Below, in pieces: positions 18,360-39,913 of a stretch of 64,000 bases of DNA. The number at the start of each line of letters is the position of its first letter. The stretch's first letter is position 1. The stretch comes from Pseudolabrys sp. Root1462. Its GTDB lineage: Bacteria > Pseudomonadota > Alphaproteobacteria > Rhizobiales > Xanthobacteraceae. The notes beneath the pieces were generated by a model that saw nothing but the letters and a program-made list of their open reading frames with translations, was not told the origin of the DNA and made no database searches. The translations under genes were made by a program, and so were the position numbers. Location of the stretch: positions 1,329,757 through 1,393,756 of the forward strand of contig NZ_LMFS01000001.1 in the NCBI RefSeq assembly GCF_001426945.1, written 5' to 3'.

Positions 18360-18824
18360 CCGCAGGTTACTCGAGCGACATCCCCGGGCGCGCGTCAGCG
18401 AGGCTTGGGGATCGCTACAAGCTTAGATCCCCGGACGGGCGCGAGCCGCGCCCGGGGGTCGCAAAACGCTGAAGGCTGCTTATCTACCGGAGGTGTATGG
18501 TTCCATGGGAGCCACCATTTCCGACAAAAACACTCGATATTCCTAAGGCTTAGAAGCCTCGCGGATGTCGGATCGGCAAGCGGCACCGGCCCCTTTTTGA
18601 TCGGGGCTGCACGCTGGCAAAACGTGAGCCGCCCGCAAGAGTGGTCACGACGAGACTGACTTGAACGTTTCGACGGTTCGGTAACTGGGCTTCGGCCTCA
18701 GGGTTCCGAATCGCATAGAAGAACCGGGTAGCCCCCGACGCCTGTCCTGATTGCCGCGATGGAATGCGGCTTTTCGGAGAGGCGCCCGCGCTTACCCCCG
18801 AAAACATACGAGAGAAAACAAACG
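18360..18824. other. 465-nt rplL-rpoB intergenic leader
   Basis: No supported ORF. Contains a strong compound hairpin at 18429-18458 and a weaker GCCCC/GGGGC hairpin around a T5 run at 18589-18607. This is the classical site of partial termination between rplL and rpoBC in bacteria. No clean promoter consensus was seen. Confidence 0.55.
18429..18458 (+). promoter_or_regulatory. Candidate attenuator hairpin between rplL and rpoB
   Basis: CGGGCGCG (18436-18443), loop AGC, CGCGCCCG (18447-18454), extended by CCCC (18429-18432) with GGGG (18455-18458) across a 3-nt bulge. There is no T-tract, so it would act as a partial terminator or processing site rather than a full stop. Confidence 0.5.
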
Positions 18825-22964
<4,140 letters not shown>

Positions 22965-23061
22965 CAAGTGCGATTGCCGGGCCCGTCACGGACGCGGCCC
23001 GGCGTTCACGCCTTTGTTTTGAATTTGCGGCCGGCGGCATGCCGGCATAGCGGAGAAGAAT

Positions 23062-27264
<4,203 letters not shown>

Positions 27265-27305
27265 ACCAGGCGCGCAGCCTGCGTTTATTTGGCTCTGACA
27301 AGATC

Positions 27306-27332
27306 AAAGGCCGCCCTCCGGGGCGGCCTTTT
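27306..27332 (+). terminator. Intrinsic terminator after rpoC
   Basis: AAAGGCCGCCC (27306-27316), loop TCCG, GGGCGGCCTTTT (27321-27332). It ends the rplJL-rpoBC transcript. Confidence 0.92.
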
Positions 27333-27396
27333 CATTTGTGCCGCAGTGCGAAGCGCGATTGCCCGCGATTGCCTATGACGGAGCGGCTTTCAGAAA

Positions 27397-27422
27397 GAAT
27401 TCAGAAAGGGCCCACTGAATTC
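27397..27422. repeat. Inverted repeat GAATTCAG/CTGAATTC
   Basis: Perfect 8-bp arms (27397-27404 and 27415-27422) around a 10-nt spacer, 69 nt upstream of the small secreted protein gene. It could be an operator or chance; there is no T-run. Confidence 0.35.
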
Positions 27423-27490
27423 AGCGCGGCGTTCAGGACTTTGGCCGGCGGCAACGTCAGGATGGCGCTTCCCATTATCGGAGAGACTCA

Positions 27491-27769
27491 ATGAAGCACG
27501 TCCTCGTTGCGCTTGCTGCCGCTGTGACCTTCACCACCATCCTGGCCGGCAGTCCGGCCCGCGCCGATTCCGACGACGTCAAATGGGTCGGTCAGTGCGT
27601 CAAGGACAACAAGGACGAGGGACAGACGGTGGAAGTGATCACCGCCTACTGCACCTGCATGAACAACAAGATGTCGTCGAACGAGACGCGCACCATCACG
27701 CAGTGGGAAAAGAGCCACAAGACGGAGATGGAAGCCTGCTCGACCCAGGCCGGCTGGAAGGGGCGCTGA
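27491..27769 (+). CDS. Small secreted Cys-containing protein, hypothetical
   Basis: 92 residues. An N-terminal signal peptide (MKHVLVALAAAVTFTTILAG, cleavage after PARA) is followed by ~67 mature residues with four cysteines (GQCVKDN, YCTCMNNK, EACST) that could form two disulfides. A helical core DNKDEGQTVEVITAYCTCMNNKM is evident. GGAGAG lies just upstream of the ATG. No family is recognised. It sits 18 nt before the dihaem cytochrome c and may be coexpressed. Confidence 0.8.
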   Translation: MKHVLVALAAAVTFTTILAGSPARADSDDVKWVGQCVKDNKDEGQTVEVITAYCTCMNNKMSSNETRTITQWEKSHKTEMEACSTQAGWKGR

Positions 27770-27787
27770 TCGCGCGCCCGCCCGCTC

Positions 27788-28642
27788 ATGTCCCGCAGCG
27801 CCGTGCTCAGCCTGGTCATCGTCTTGCTGGCCGCCATCCCACGGGCGGACGCCGAGACGCTGCTTGAGCGCGGCGACTATCTCGTCAATCACCTGATGAG
27901 TTGCAGTAACTGCCATTCGCCGCGCGGGCCGGGCGCGGCGAGCCGTGCTCTGTCGGGCGGCGTGCAGGTGTTCGACGAGCCGTGGTTTCGCGTCAAAGGT
28001 GCCAATATCACGCCGGACCGTGACACCGGCATCGGTACCTGGAGCGACGATGACATCAAGCGGGCGATCACGCTGGGGGTGCGGCCGAACGGCACGCCGC
28101 TCGCCGAAGCGATGCCGTCGGCCTTCTTCCGCATCCTGACGCCGCGCGATCTCGATGCCCTTGTCGCTTACCTGCGGTCGGTGCCGGCCGTGCGCAACGA
28201 GGTCACGGCGCCGGTCTATAAGGCCGCGGTGCCGCCGTCGCCGGCTTACCCGCCGGCGGTCAAACGCTTCAGCGATGCCGATCTCGGTGACCCGGCAAAG
28301 CGCGGGCTTTATCTATCGACCGTCGCCCACTGCATGGCCTGCCATGCCCGCACCTCGGAGGAGGTGCCGGCCGACTACATCAAAACCCTCGGCAAGGGCG
28401 GACGCGCCTTCAAAGGCCCGTGGGGCGAAACCCGCTCGGCCAATATCACGTCGAGCCGCACCGCCGGCATCGGAGCCTGGAGCGACGCCGAGCTCAGGCG
28501 CGCGCTGACCGAGGGCGTCACGCCCGACGGCCGCAAGCTCCGGCCGCCGATGAGCGATCACGTCGCCTATTACCGGACCTGGAACGCCGGCGACCTCGAC
28601 GCCCTGGTTGCCTGGGTGCGGACGATCCCACCCCTCGAGTAA
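27788..28642 (+). CDS. Dihaem cytochrome c (alcohol-dehydrogenase cytochrome-subunit type)
   Basis: 284 residues with a signal peptide (cleavage near ADA, ~22). Two tandem cytochrome c domains each carry CXXCH: CSNCH (39-43) and CMACH (182-186). Repeated segments ANITPDRDTGIGTWSDDDI and ANITSSRTAGIGAWSDAEL show internal duplication. It is a clear paralogue of the gene at 49260. Proteins of this layout often accept electrons from periplasmic quinoprotein or flavin dehydrogenases, but no dehydrogenase is adjacent here. Confidence 0.92.
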   Translation: MSRSAVLSLVIVLLAAIPRADAETLLERGDYLVNHLMSCSNCHSPRGPGAASRALSGGVQVFDEPWFRVKGANITPDRDTGIGTWSDDDIKRAITLGVRPNGTPLAEAMPSAFFRILTPRDLDALVAYLRSVPAVRNEVTAPVYKAAVPPSPAYPPAVKRFSDADLGDPAKRGLYLSTVAHCMACHARTSEEVPADYIKTLGKGGRAFKGPWGETRSANITSSRTAGIGAWSDAELRRALTEGVTPDGRKLRPPMSDHVAYYRTWNAGDLDALVAWVRTIPPLE

Positions 28643-29526
28643 AGCCGTCCAGGCCGACCGTCAGACGGACGCCTCGGGAGGCGGCCGCGGTATCCTGCGG
28701 TCAGGCACGGTCGGCTCCGCGGACCCGCACGCGACACGATTCGCAATTTCGTCTCCGAATCCGTCGATTCGAGCTCGATCCTGAATCATCGTCATCGGCC
28801 GGCCGCCTTTGGCGGGTCGATCTGGCTACCGGTCTGGGCTTGGTCGTCCAGTGGCCCAGTCGGGCGCCGGCTGAGGTCTGTGCGCAGCCCGCGCGGATAG
28901 AACGGGCAGGGGGCGCCGCGATTCTCGACCGCGCCGACAAAAAATACCGTGATATCAATACCCTAGACTACAGGACCGTTCGTCGTTGGCACCCGGGCCC
29001 GGACGGCGGCGCGGCGGCGAAAGCCCCACCTTGCGCCGGAACGCCAGCATGATCATATCCTGTTTCGAGCCGGCCATTTCGCGATGCAAAGCTGCGCAGG
29101 AGCCGCTGTTTTCAAGGCTTTTTCGCCTTGACTTCAACCGACCCTGCCGATACACACGCCCATCTTTTCGACAGGCGGTGAGCTTCGTCTGATCGGAACG
29201 GCCGCCCGGGCATTCCTTTGAAATCCCATCTGGTTTTTCTCGGATTCCTGGCGCCTTCGCCTCGATCAAAGAAGCTCAAACGCTGTCGCTGACAGCCACT
29301 GTCAGTTCATGTGTACGGCCACGCCGCTTTCGCAGGAAAGCGACGGCGTCCGTCAGAACGGGAAGGCGCCCCCGCTGGTTCAGCGGATGGCGCGATTTCG
29401 TTTTGCGTGCGGTCAACGCACGGAAGAAGAACATGCGGCCGGCGGCCGTGTGACGAAACCGATGCCGGGCTTTGCGGCCCAGTTAATTCCGGACCTTGTG
29501 GGTCCATCACGTAACGAAGGCGAACG
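28643..29526. other. 884-nt region before rpsL; no gene supported
   Basis: Only short overlapping frames of low-complexity composition are found; none has a ribosome-binding site or recognisable protein. A candidate promoter lies at 29128-29156, leaving a ~365-nt leader to rpsL. An AT-rich spot near 28940-28965 (AAAAAATACC, TGATATCAAT) may be another promoter. A small RNA cannot be excluded. Confidence 0.5.
29128..29156 (+). promoter_or_regulatory. Candidate promoter for rpsL-rpsG-fusA-tuf
   Basis: TTGACT (29128-29133), 17-bp spacer, TACACA (29151-29156) on the plus strand. It is the best sigma70-like match upstream of the str operon. It would give a leader of about 365 nt. Confidence 0.45.
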
Positions 29527-30380
<854 letters not shown>

Positions 30381-30410
30381 AAGCGGCCAAAGAATTCAGG
30401 AACGACTGCT

Positions 30411-32489
<2,079 letters not shown>

Positions 32490-32530
32490 ACGGCGACAGA
32501 TAAACCTGAAAGTTCTGAACGGAGAGCTCC

Positions 32531-33721
<1,191 letters not shown>

Positions 33722-33734
33722 GCAAGTCGCTGTG

Positions 33735-33759
33735 GCCCCCGCCCGAACAGGGCGGGGGC
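33735..33759 (+). other. GC-rich hairpin after tuf
   Basis: GCCCCCGCCC (33735-33744) and GGGCGGGGGC (33750-33759) with a 5-nt loop: perfect 10-bp stem but no T-tract. It may stabilise the str mRNA 3' end or cause partial termination before the S10 operon. Confidence 0.55.
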
Positions 33760-33833
33760 TCGGCAATCCTGAATGGCGCGGGCGAATTGCTTTCCGTGTC
33801 CGGGCGGGACAACGAGCAGGTAGCGAATACTGG

Positions 33834-33855
33834 ATCATCCGTTTGAACGGATGAT
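33834..33855. promoter_or_regulatory. Perfect inverted repeat upstream of rpsJ
   Basis: ATCATCCGTT (33834-33843), TG, AACGGATGAT (33846-33855): a 10-bp palindrome ending 21 nt before the rpsJ start. As RNA the two-nt spacer would force slightly fewer pairs; as DNA it fits a dimeric regulator site. Known S10 leaders use an L4-binding hairpin, but this simple palindrome does not resemble the E. coli one. Confidence 0.5.
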
Positions 33856-33876
33856 GACAGTCAGAGAGACAAACAA

Positions 33877-34185
33877 ATGAACGGCCAGAATATTCGGATC
33901 CGGCTCAAGGCGTTCGACCATCGCGTGCTCGATGCGTCGACGCGCGAGATCGTCAACACCGCCAAGCGCACCGGCGCGCAGGTGCGTGGGCCGATTCCGC
34001 TGCCGACGCGTATCGAGAAGTTCACCGTGAACCGCTCGCCGCACGTCGACAAGAAGAGCCGTGAACAGTTCGAGATGCGCACGCACAAGCGTCTCTTGGA
34101 CATCGTCGACCCGACGCCGCAGACCGTGGACGCGCTGATGAAGCTCGACCTCGCCGCGGGCGTCGACGTCGAGATCAAGCTTTAA
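33877..34185 (+). CDS. rpsJ: Small-subunit ribosomal protein S10 (uS10, NusE)
   Basis: 102 residues beginning [19 protein letters not shown], the canonical S10 start. It sits in the 30S head and also pairs with NusB/NusG in antitermination and transcription-translation coupling. First gene of the S10 operon, 155 nt after tuf. Confidence 0.99.
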   Translation: MNGQNIRIRLKAFDHRVLDASTREIVNTAKRTGAQVRGPIPLPTRIEKFTVNRSPHVDKKSREQFEMRTHKRLLDIVDPTPQTVDALMKLDLAAGVDVEIKL

Positions 34186-34206
34186 GGCCGGGTGAGGACC
34201 ACAAAG

Positions 34207-34935
34207 ATGCGTACGGGTGTCGTCGCACAGAAATTGGGTATGACCCGGCTGTTCACCGAGGCTGGTGAACACGTGCCGGTCACGGTACTGCAGCTCGCGC
34301 AGTGCCAAGTCGTGGCCCATCGTTCCAAAGACAAGGACGGTTACGTCGCGCTGCAGCTCGGTTCGGGCCCGCGTCGCGCCGGTAACATGAGCAAGGCCGA
34401 CCGCGGCTACTTCGCCAAGGCGAAGGTTGAGCCGAAGCGCAAGCTGGCGGAATTCCGCGTCAGCGAAGATGCGCTGATCCCGGTGGGCGCCGAAATCACC
34501 GCCGACCACTTCGTCGAGGGTCAGTTCGTCGACGTCTGCGGCATCTCGGTCGGTAAGGGCTTTGCCGGCGGCATGAAGCGCTGGAACTTCGGCGGTCTGC
34601 GCGCTTCGCACGGTGTGTCGATCTCGCACCGTTCGATCGGTTCGACCGGCGGCCGTCAGGACCCGGGCAAGACCTTCAAGAACAAGAAGATGCCGGGCCA
34701 CATGGGCGTCGATCGCGTGACCACCTTGAACCTCAAGGTCGCCAAGATCGACATCGAACGCGGCCTGATCATGGTTCACGGCGCGGTGCCGGGCGCCAAG
34801 GGCGGCTGGATCACCGTGCGCGACGCGATCAAGAAGCCGATGCACAAGGATGCGGCCAAGCCGGGCAAGTTCCGTGCGGCCAATAGCGCCGAGGCGCCGG
34901 CTGCTGAAGCCTCCGCCGATAAGGAGGGCGCATAA
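34207..34935 (+). CDS. rplC: Large-subunit ribosomal protein L3 (uL3)
   Basis: 242 residues from ATG 34207 ([14 protein letters not shown]). The peptidyl-transferase loop region [21 protein letters not shown] is conserved. A short Ala/Glu-rich C-terminal tail ([15 protein letters not shown]) is typical of alphaproteobacterial L3. One nt separates it from rplD. Confidence 0.98.
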   Translation: MRTGVVAQKLGMTRLFTEAGEHVPVTVLQLAQCQVVAHRSKDKDGYVALQLGSGPRRAGNMSKADRGYFAKAKVEPKRKLAEFRVSEDALIPVGAEITADHFVEGQFVDVCGISVGKGFAGGMKRWNFGGLRASHGVSISHRSIGSTGGRQDPGKTFKNKKMPGHMGVDRVTTLNLKVAKIDIERGLIMVHGAVPGAKGGWITVRDAIKKPMHKDAAKPGKFRAANSAEAPAAEASADKEGA

Positions 34936-34936
34936 C

Positions 34937-35557
34937 ATGGATATGAAGATCACCACTTTTGAAGGCAAGGAAGCCGGCTCGGTGAGCCTGTCGGACGAGA
35001 TCTTCGGTCTCGAGCCGCGCGCCGACATCATTCAGCGCTGCGTCAACTGGCAGCTCGCTCGCCGCCAGCGTGGCACGCACAAGACCAAGGATCGCTCCGA
35101 GGTCTGGCGTACCGGCAAGAAGATGTACGCGCAGAAGGGCACCGGCGGCGCTCGTCACGGTTCGGCTCGCGTTCCGCAGTTCCGCGGCGGTGGCCGTGCA
35201 TTCGGTCCGGTCGTGCGTAGCCATGCGATCGACCTGCCGAAGAAGGTGCGGGCGCTCGCGCTCAAGCACGCTCTGTCGGCGAAGGCCAAGGACGGCGCGA
35301 TTGTCGTCGTCGACAAGGCCTCGCTGAACGAAGCCAAGACCAAGGCGCTTGCCACGCAGTTCGGCAAGATGTCGCTGGCCAACGCGCTGATCATCGACGG
35401 CGCCGAGCTCGAGGCGAACTTCGCGATCGCGGCGCGCAACATTCCGAACATCGACGTGCTGCCGATCCAGGGCATCAACGTCTACGACATCATGCGGCGT
35501 AAGACTCTCGTCCTCACCCGGGCGGCGGTCGACGCGCTGGAGGCGCGGTTCAAATGA
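34937..35557 (+). CDS. rplD: Large-subunit ribosomal protein L4 (uL4)
   Basis: 206 residues from ATG 34937, chosen because the upstream in-frame extension overlaps rplC. The exit-tunnel loop contains [20 protein letters not shown]4 is the S10-operon autorepressor in enterobacteria; whether that applies here is unknown. Its stop overlaps rplW by 4 nt. Confidence 0.98.
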   Translation: MDMKITTFEGKEAGSVSLSDEIFGLEPRADIIQRCVNWQLARRQRGTHKTKDRSEVWRTGKKMYAQKGTGGARHGSARVPQFRGGGRAFGPVVRSHAIDLPKKVRALALKHALSAKAKDGAIVVVDKASLNEAKTKALATQFGKMSLANALIIDGAELEANFAIAARNIPNIDVLPIQGINVYDIMRRKTLVLTRAAVDALEARFK

Positions 35558-35853
35558 GCACCAGCGACACCCGTCATTACGACGTCATCGTCTCCCCCGT
35601 GATCACCGAAAAGGCGACCATGGCGTCGGAGTTCAACAAGGTGACCTTCAAGGTCCGTCGCAACGCCACGAAGCCGCAGATCAAGGAAGCGGTCGAGAAG
35701 CTGTTCGACGTGAAGGTCAAGAGCGTCAACACGCTTGTCCGTCAGGGCAAGATCAAGGCGTTCAAGAACAAGCTCGGACAACAGTCCGACGTGAAGCGCG
35801 CGATCGTGACCCTCGAAGAGGGCCACCGCATCGACGTGACCACGGGTCTGTAA
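35554..35853 (+). CDS. rplW: Large-subunit ribosomal protein L23 (uL23)
   Basis: 99 residues ([15 protein letters not shown] start motif, [21 protein letters not shown]). It lies at the tunnel exit and docks trigger factor and SRP. ATG overlaps the rplD stop as ATGA, implying coupled translation. Confidence 0.98.
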   Translation: MSTSDTRHYDVIVSPVITEKATMASEFNKVTFKVRRNATKPQIKEAVEKLFDVKVKSVNTLVRQGKIKAFKNKLGQQSDVKRAIVTLEEGHRIDVTTGL

Positions 35854-35863
35854 GAGGTCGGCG

Positions 35864-36697
35864 ATGGCACTTAAAACATACAATCCGACGACCCCGAGCC
35901 AGCGGCACCTGATCAGCGTCGATCGTTCGACGCTGTACAAGGGCGCGCCGGTCAAGGCGCTGACCGAAGGTCAGCACTCGTCGGGCGGCCGCAACAATTC
36001 GGGCCGCATCACCTCGCGCTTCCGCGGCGGTGGCCACAAGCAGGCCTATCGCAAGATCGACTTCCGCCGTGCCAAGAAGGACATGGTGGCGACGGTCGAG
36101 CGCCTGGAATATGACCCGAACCGCACCGCGTTCATTGCGCTGATCAAGTACGAAGATGGCGAGCTCGCCTACATCCTGGCGCCGCAGCGTCTCGGCGCCG
36201 GCGACAAGGTCATCTCGGCCGACCAGGCGGACGTGAAGCCGGGCAACGCAATGCCGCTCGGCGCCATTCCGGTCGGCACCATCGTTCACAACGTCGAACT
36301 GAAGATCGGCAAGGGCGGCCAGCTCGCGCGTTCGGCCGGCACCTACGTGCAGATCGTCGGTCGCGATGGCGAGTACGTCATTATCCGCCTGTCGACGTCG
36401 GAACAGCGCCTCGTTCACGGCCGCTGCATGGCGACCATCGGTGCGGTGTCGAACCCCGACAACATGAACACGACGATCGCCAAGGCGGGCCGTCAGCGCT
36501 GGCGTGGCCGCATGCCGCACAACCGCGGCATCGTCATGAATCCGGTCGATCATCCGCACGGCGGTCGTACCAAGGGCGGCAAGCACTGGGTTACCCCGTG
36601 GGGCAAGCCGACCAAGGGCGCCAAGACCCGCAAGAACAAGCGCACCACCAAATTCATTATGGTCAGCCGTCACGACCGTAAGAAGCAGCAGCAGTAG
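35864..36697 (+). CDS. rplB: Large-subunit ribosomal protein L2 (uL2)
   Basis: 277 residues. Conserved [19 protein letters not shown] and the peptidyl-transferase-proximal [19 protein letters not shown] with the key histidine. 10 nt after rplW, 11 nt before rpsS. Confidence 0.99.
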   Translation: MALKTYNPTTPSQRHLISVDRSTLYKGAPVKALTEGQHSSGGRNNSGRITSRFRGGGHKQAYRKIDFRRAKKDMVATVERLEYDPNRTAFIALIKYEDGELAYILAPQRLGAGDKVISADQADVKPGNAMPLGAIPVGTIVHNVELKIGKGGQLARSAGTYVQIVGRDGEYVIIRLSTSEQRLVHGRCMATIGAVSNPDNMNTTIAKAGRQRWRGRMPHNRGIVMNPVDHPHGGRTKGGKHWVTPWGKPTKGAKTRKNKRTTKFIMVSRHDRKKQQQ

Positions 36698-36708
36698 GAT
36701 TTGCAGCG

Positions 36709-36987
36709 ATGACCCGTTCAGCCTGGAAAGGCCCGTTCGTTGACGGCTTTCTGCTCAAGAAAGCAGAAGCCGCTCGCGCGTCCGGCCGCCACGACATGAT
36801 CAAGATCTGGAGCCGGCGCTCGACCATCCTGCCGCAGTTCGTCGGTCTGCATTTCACCGTCTACAACGGCCAGAAGCACGTGCCGGTGATGGTGTCGGAA
36901 GAAATGGTGGGTCACAAGTTCGGCGAATTCGCGCCGAGCCGTACCTTCCACGGCCACAGCGCCGACCGTAAGGCGAAGAAGGCCTGA
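36709..36987 (+). CDS. rpsS: Small-subunit ribosomal protein S19 (uS19)
   Basis: 92 residues, starts [20 protein letters not shown] and contains [16 protein letters not shown]. It is in the 30S head next to S13. Normal length. Confidence 0.99.
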   Translation: MTRSAWKGPFVDGFLLKKAEAARASGRHDMIKIWSRRSTILPQFVGLHFTVYNGQKHVPVMVSEEMVGHKFGEFAPSRTFHGHSADRKAKKA

Positions 36988-36997
36988 GGATAGAGAA

Positions 36998-37384
36998 ATG
37001 GGCAAGCGTTCACGCGATCGGGATCTCCCGAACAATGAAGCCAAGGCTGTGACCCGGAATATCCGGATCTCGCCGCAGAAGCTCAATCTCGTCGCGCAGA
37101 TGATCCGCGGCAAGAAGGTCGCGGGTGCGCTCGCCGACCTCGAATTCTCGCGCAAGCGCATCGCCAAGGATGTGCGCAAGTGCCTGGAGTCGGCGATCGC
37201 CAACGCCGAAAACAATCACGACCTCGACGTCGACGATCTCATCGTCGCCGAGGCTCACGTCGGAAAGTCGCTCGTCATGAAGCGCTTTTCCCCGCGCGGC
37301 CGCGGCCGTGTCGGTCAAATTCTGAAGCCGTTTTCGCATCTGACGATCGTCGTTCGTCAGGTCGAAGCCGCGGCCGAAGCCTGA
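36998..37384 (+). CDS. rplV: Large-subunit ribosomal protein L22 (uL22)
   Basis: 128 residues; core [20 protein letters not shown] and the tunnel hairpin [21 protein letters not shown]. No deletion of the type linked to macrolide resistance is apparent. It ends 11 nt before the GTG of rpsC. Confidence 0.98.
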   Translation: MGKRSRDRDLPNNEAKAVTRNIRISPQKLNLVAQMIRGKKVAGALADLEFSRKRIAKDVRKCLESAIANAENNHDLDVDDLIVAEAHVGKSLVMKRFSPRGRGRVGQILKPFSHLTIVVRQVEAAAEA

Positions 37385-37395
37385 GGAGGCTGTCA

Positions 37396-38097
37396 GTGGG
37401 TCAAAAAATCAATCCGATCGGTCTGCGCCTCGGCATCAACCGCACCTGGGATTCGCGTTGGTTCGCCAACAAGACCGAGTACGGCACGCTGCTGCACGAG
37501 GACATCAAGATCCGCGCGGCTCTGATGAAGGAGCTGAAGCAGGCGGCCGTTTCGAAGATCATCATCGAGCGGCCGCACAAGAAGTGCCGCGTCACCGTTC
37601 ACTCGGCCCGCCCGGGCGTCGTGATCGGCAAGAAGGGCGCCGATATCGAGAAGCTGCGCAAGACCGTTGCGAAGCTGACCGACAGCGATGTCGTCATCAA
37701 CATCGTCGAAATCCGCAAGCCGGAACTCGACGCGCAGCTGGTCGCTGAATCGATCGCCCAGCAGCTCGAGCGCCGCGTTGCGTTCCGCCGCGCCATGAAG
37801 CGCGCGGTGCAGTCGGCGATGCGTCTCGGCGCCGAAGGCATCCGTATCAACTGCTCGGGCCGCCTCGGCGGTTCGGAAATCGCGCGCATGGAGTGGTATC
37901 GCGAAGGTCGCGTTCCGCTGCACACGCTCCGCGCCGACGTCGATTACGGCGTCGCCACCGCCTTCACCACGTTCGGTACCTGCGGCGTCAAGGTCTGGAT
38001 CTTCAAGGGCGAAATCCTTGAGCACGACCCGATGGCCCAGGACAAGAAGCTCGCCGAAGGCGATTCCGGCCGTCCGTCGCGCCGCGAAAACGCGTAA
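37396..38097 (+). CDS. rpsC: Small-subunit ribosomal protein S3 (uS3)
   Basis: 233 residues from GTG 37396, preceded by GAGGAGG; the start is fixed by the conserved [15 protein letters not shown]. The KH domain contains [13 protein letters not shown]. It lines the mRNA entry tunnel with helicase activity. A longer in-frame extension inside rplV is not real. Confidence 0.98.
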   Translation: MGQKINPIGLRLGINRTWDSRWFANKTEYGTLLHEDIKIRAALMKELKQAAVSKIIIERPHKKCRVTVHSARPGVVIGKKGADIEKLRKTVAKLTDSDVVINIVEIRKPELDAQLVAESIAQQLERRVAFRRAMKRAVQSAMRLGAEGIRINCSGRLGGSEIARMEWYREGRVPLHTLRADVDYGVATAFTTFGTCGVKVWIFKGEILEHDPMAQDKKLAEGDSGRPSRRENA

Positions 38098-38109
38098 CGA
38101 GATAAAGTC

Positions 38110-38523
38110 ATGCTGCAGCCAAAGAAAACCAAGTTCCGCAAGGCGTTCAAGGGCCGTATCCACGGCGTCGCCTCGTCGGGCGCCACCCTGGCCTTCGGCC
38201 AGTTCGGTCTCAAGGCTCTCGAGCCGGAGCGCGTCACCGCGCGCCAGATCGAAGCCGCCCGCCGCGCCCTGACCCGCTTTATGAAGCGCGCCGGCCGCGT
38301 CTGGATCCGCGTGTATCCGGACGTGCCCGTGTCGAAGAAGCCGATCGAAGTGCGCATGGGTAAAGGCAAGGGCTCGCCCGAACTCTGGGTCGTGCGCGTC
38401 AAGCCGGGCAAGATCCTGTTCGAGGTGGATGGCATCAGCCAGGCCATCGCCAAGGAAGCCTTGACGCTCGCTGCGGCCAAGCTTCCGGTCAAGACCCGTT
38501 TCATCGAACGCATCGCCGAGTGA
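38110..38523 (+). CDS. rplP: Large-subunit ribosomal protein L16 (uL16)
   Basis: 137 residues, starts [19 protein letters not shown] and contains [16 protein letters not shown] and [11 protein letters not shown]. It helps position A-site tRNA. Five nt separate it from the rpmC ATG. Confidence 0.99.
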   Translation: MLQPKKTKFRKAFKGRIHGVASSGATLAFGQFGLKALEPERVTARQIEAARRALTRFMKRAGRVWIRVYPDVPVSKKPIEVRMGKGKGSPELWVVRVKPGKILFEVDGISQAIAKEALTLAAAKLPVKTRFIERIAE

Positions 38524-38528
38524 CGACC

Positions 38529-38861
38529 ATGAAATCCGCCGACGCACGAGCGATGACGCTCGACCAGATCGATGACGAAGTGCTCAAGCTCAAGAAGGAG
38601 CAGTTCAACCTGCGCTTTCAGCGGGCCACCGGGCAGCTCGAGAACACCGCGCGCGTGCGCGTCATTCGCCGCGACATCGCGCGGCTGAAGACGATCGCCG
38701 CGCAGAAGCGGGGAGGCGACACCCCGGCCGTCAAGGCCGAGGCGCCGAAAACCGCCAAGCCCGCCGCGAAGTCGCGCCGCCTGAAGGCGTCGCGTTCGTC
38801 GCCGGCGCGTGAACCGGCTCGTGCGATCGCGCACAAGTCGAACAAGACTAAGAAGAAGTAA
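38529..38861 (+). CDS. rpmC: Large-subunit ribosomal protein L29 (uL29) with long C-terminal tail
   Basis: 110 residues from ATG 38529 (a GTG at 38520 overlaps the rplP stop). Residues 1-65 are ordinary L29 ([37 protein letters not shown]). The family usually ends there at 62-70 residues; this one continues for ~45 residues rich in Ala, Lys, Arg and Pro (ending KSNKTKKK). The tail is in the main frame, with intact spacing to rpsQ, so it is a true extension rather than a missed stop. L29 sits beside the tunnel exit, next to L23. Confidence 0.95.
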   Translation: MKSADARAMTLDQIDDEVLKLKKEQFNLRFQRATGQLENTARVRVIRRDIARLKTIAAQKRGGDTPAVKAEAPKTAKPAAKSRRLKASRSSPAREPARAIAHKSNKTKKK

Positions 38862-38871
38862 GGGGTCAAAG

Positions 38872-39120
38872 ATGCCGAAGCGTACCCTTCAGGGTGTCGT
38901 CGTCAGCGACAAGCAGGCCAAGACCATTGTCGTTCAGGTCGACCGGCGCTTTGCCCATCCCACCATGGGCAAGGTTGTTCGTCGTTCGAAGAAGTACCAC
39001 GCGCACGACGAGAAGAACGAGTTCAAGGTCGGCGACAAGGTGTGGATCGAAGAGCGTCGCCCGCTTTCCAAGCTCAAGTGCTGGGAAGTGATCCGCGGCG
39101 AGAAGCGAGCCAAGGTTTGA
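38872..39120 (+). CDS. rpsQ: Small-subunit ribosomal protein S17 (uS17)
   Basis: 82 residues from ATG 38872 ([18 protein letters not shown]), OB-fold with [20 protein letters not shown]. Last gene of the S10 set; a 98-nt gap with a small GAAGCGCTTCC-type hairpin precedes rplN. Confidence 0.98.
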   Translation: MPKRTLQGVVVSDKQAKTIVVQVDRRFAHPTMGKVVRRSKKYHAHDEKNEFKVGDKVWIEERRPLSKLKCWEVIRGEKRAKV

Positions 39121-39218
39121 AGCGAAGCGCTTCCGGCGCTTCGTCGAAGTGAGACGAACAGGATTAACGGCGTCCGCGGCACTAAAGCCGCCCGCCCGCA
39201 AGGAATGAGAGCCGCATC

Positions 39219-39587
39219 ATGATTCAGATGCAAACCAATCTCGACGTCGCCGATAATTCCGGTGCGCGCCGCGTCATGTGCATCAAGGTGCTTGGCGGAT
39301 CGAAGCGTAAGTACGCCACCATCGGCGACATCATCGTCGTCTCGGTGAAGGAAGCGATCCCGCGCGGGCGCGTAAAGAAGGGCGAGGTCATGAAGGCCGT
39401 CGTCGTTCGCATCCGCAAGGACATCAAGCGCGCCGACGGTTCGGTGATCCGCTTCGACCGCAACGCCGCGGTGCTGATCAACGCCCAGAGCGAGCCGGTC
39501 GGCACCCGTATCTTCGGGCCGGTGCCGCGCGAACTTCGCGCCAAGAACCACATGAAGATTCTTTCGCTCGCCCCGGAGGTGCTGTGA
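39219..39587 (+). CDS. rplN: Large-subunit ribosomal protein L14 (uL14)
   Basis: 122 residues, starts [27 protein letters not shown]. It binds at the 30S interface and receives RsfS. First gene of the spc set; stop shares a base with the rplX ATG. Confidence 0.99.
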   Translation: MIQMQTNLDVADNSGARRVMCIKVLGGSKRKYATIGDIIVVSVKEAIPRGRVKKGEVMKAVVVRIRKDIKRADGSVIRFDRNAAVLINAQSEPVGTRIFGPVPRELRAKNHMKILSLAPEVL

Positions 39588-39913
39588 TGGCTGCCAAGAT
39601 CCGTAAAGGCGACAAGGTGATCGTGCTCACCGGCCGCGACAAGGGTCGCACCGGCGAGGTGATCGAAGTGCGTCCCGGCGAAAACCGCGCTTTGGTGCGC
39701 GGCGTCGCGATGGTCAAGCGCCACCAGCGCCAGACCGCGCAGAGCCAGGGCGGCATCATCTCCAAGGAAAGCGCGGTCGACCTGTCGAACCTGGCGATCG
39801 CGGACCCGAAGGACGGCAAGCCGACCCGGGTTGGTTTCAAATTCATCGGCGAGGGCGCTGACCGCAAGAAAGTGCGTGTTGCCAAGCGCTCGGGAGCGGA
39901 AATCGATGGCTGA
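39587..39913 (+). CDS. rplX: Large-subunit ribosomal protein L24 (uL24)
   Basis: 108 residues from ATG 39587 (TGATG overlap with rplN; GTG 39584 is an alternative). KOW motif [21 protein letters not shown]. One of the two assembly-initiating large-subunit proteins. Its last 8 nt overlap rplE. Confidence 0.98.
   Translation: MAAKIRKGDKVIVLTGRDKGRTGEVIEVRPGENRALVRGVAMVKRHQRQTAQSQGGIISKESAVDLSNLAIADPKDGKPTRVGFKFIGEGADRKKVRVAKRSGAEIDG

Noticed and set aside
28701-29269. Short frames in the rpsL upstream gap
   Set aside because: Arg/Pro-rich, mutually overlapping on both strands, with no ribosome-binding site or recognisable protein.
33735-33759. Terminator after tuf
   Set aside because: The stem is perfect but no T-tract follows on the plus strand, so it was kept only as a hairpin.
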